DNA of 53,760 nucleotides from Sporomusaceae bacterium (GTDB lineage Bacteria; Bacillota; Negativicutes; UBA1444): contig JAHDPL010000015.1 of assembly GCA_018434355.1 (NCBI GenBank), positions 1-53,760 of the forward strand. The letters run 5' to 3'. This document shows, piece after piece, positions 53,662-53,760 of the stretch. The notes under the pieces are model-generated. The model was not told the origin of the DNA and did no database searches. It saw only the letters and a program-made list of their open reading frames with translations. The translations under genes were made by a program, and so were the position numbers. Every line of letters begins with the position of its first letter. Position 1 is the stretch's first letter.

Positions 53662-53760
53662 AATCACTTTATACAAAATGGAGGCTTACAGCATGGCAAA
53701 AAAGAAACGCAATCCTGCAAATGCAGCCGCTATCGCCCATATTTTCGAAAACTATGAAAT
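53621..53760 (+). mobile_element. IS256-like insertion sequence, left end (runs off window)
   Basis: The element appears to begin at GGGCCTGTAAGATATTTTG. The segment TTGTGTAAAGTG in its terminal repeat resembles the TGTGTAAA found in many IS256-family ends. A nearly perfect inverted copy CACTTTATACAAAA (53665-53678) follows, so the end can form a hairpin just before the transposase. The right end is not in the window. Confidence 0.65.
53693..53760 (+). CDS. IS256-family transposase, N-terminal part only
   Basis: Twenty-two codons are visible, MAKKKRNPANAAAIAHIFEN and onward, running off the window. The start has GGAGG upstream. The sequence resembles the beginning of mutator-type (IS256) transposases, whose DDE domain would lie outside. 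Assignment rests on the short N-terminus and the preceding inverted repeat. Confidence 0.55.
   Translation, partial: MAKKKRNPANAAAIAHIFENYE

Overview
The window is the replication-origin region of a bacterial chromosome of Gram-positive (Bacillota) gene order. The combination of noc/soj/spo0J, remB, rlbA, jag and selenocysteine genes with a bactofilin, a DciA-type helicase loader and iron-sulfur glutamate synthase subunits suggests an anaerobe of the Negativicutes (Sporomusa-like). That placement is an inference; no rRNA gene lies inside the window to confirm it.

Layout. At 1-290 are tandem minus-strand promoters and a leader of an rRNA operon whose 16S gene should start just off the left edge. 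From 312 to 9490 the minus strand carries gyrA, gyrB, remB, dciA, recF, rlbA, dnaN and dnaA. DnaA boxes lie on both sides of dnaA, so the origin is bipartite, and nearly every gene points away from it. From 9804 the plus strand carries rpmH, rnpA, yidD, yidC, jag, mnmE, mnmG, rsmG, noc, soj, parB, with one parS after noc and one inside parB. Next come a degenerate aspartase/fumarase-fold protein with its active site erased, a DUF4446 membrane protein, a LytM-type peptidase and a bactofilin.

From 22.2 to 37.4 kb is a metabolic block: selA-selB; a ykkC-family riboswitch with terminator in front of a three-gene, ferredoxin-containing glutamate synthase operon; a possible small RNA; a livHMGF branched-chain amino acid transporter behind a possible attenuator and without a binding protein; a CBS-ACT protein; and selD-yedF-DUF3343. 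selD is itself a selenoprotein gene with an in-frame TGA at codon 12. From 37.4 to 50.6 kb the conserved order returns: DUF951, ychF, rpsF-ssb-rpsR, DUF2232, a short PAS-less gdpP, rplI, lonC, dnaB, an FAD dehydrogenase, purB and purA. A perfect Noc-binding palindrome lies in the DUF3343 gene.

A tRNA-Lys(TTT) at 50633 marks the left border of a more A+T-rich integrated element: a MerR-like regulator, an excisionase-like protein, a tyrosine integrase, and a rolling-circle-type Rep gene cut by an IS256-like insertion that runs off the right edge.

How the parts relate: the origin, ParABS and Noc systems are all present together with their DNA sites. SelA, SelB and SelD form a selenocysteine pathway that needs itself to make SelD, but no tRNA-Sec was found in the window. 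The glutamate synthase and branched-chain transporter leaders both look transcriptionally attenuated, as expected for genes tied to amino acid supply.
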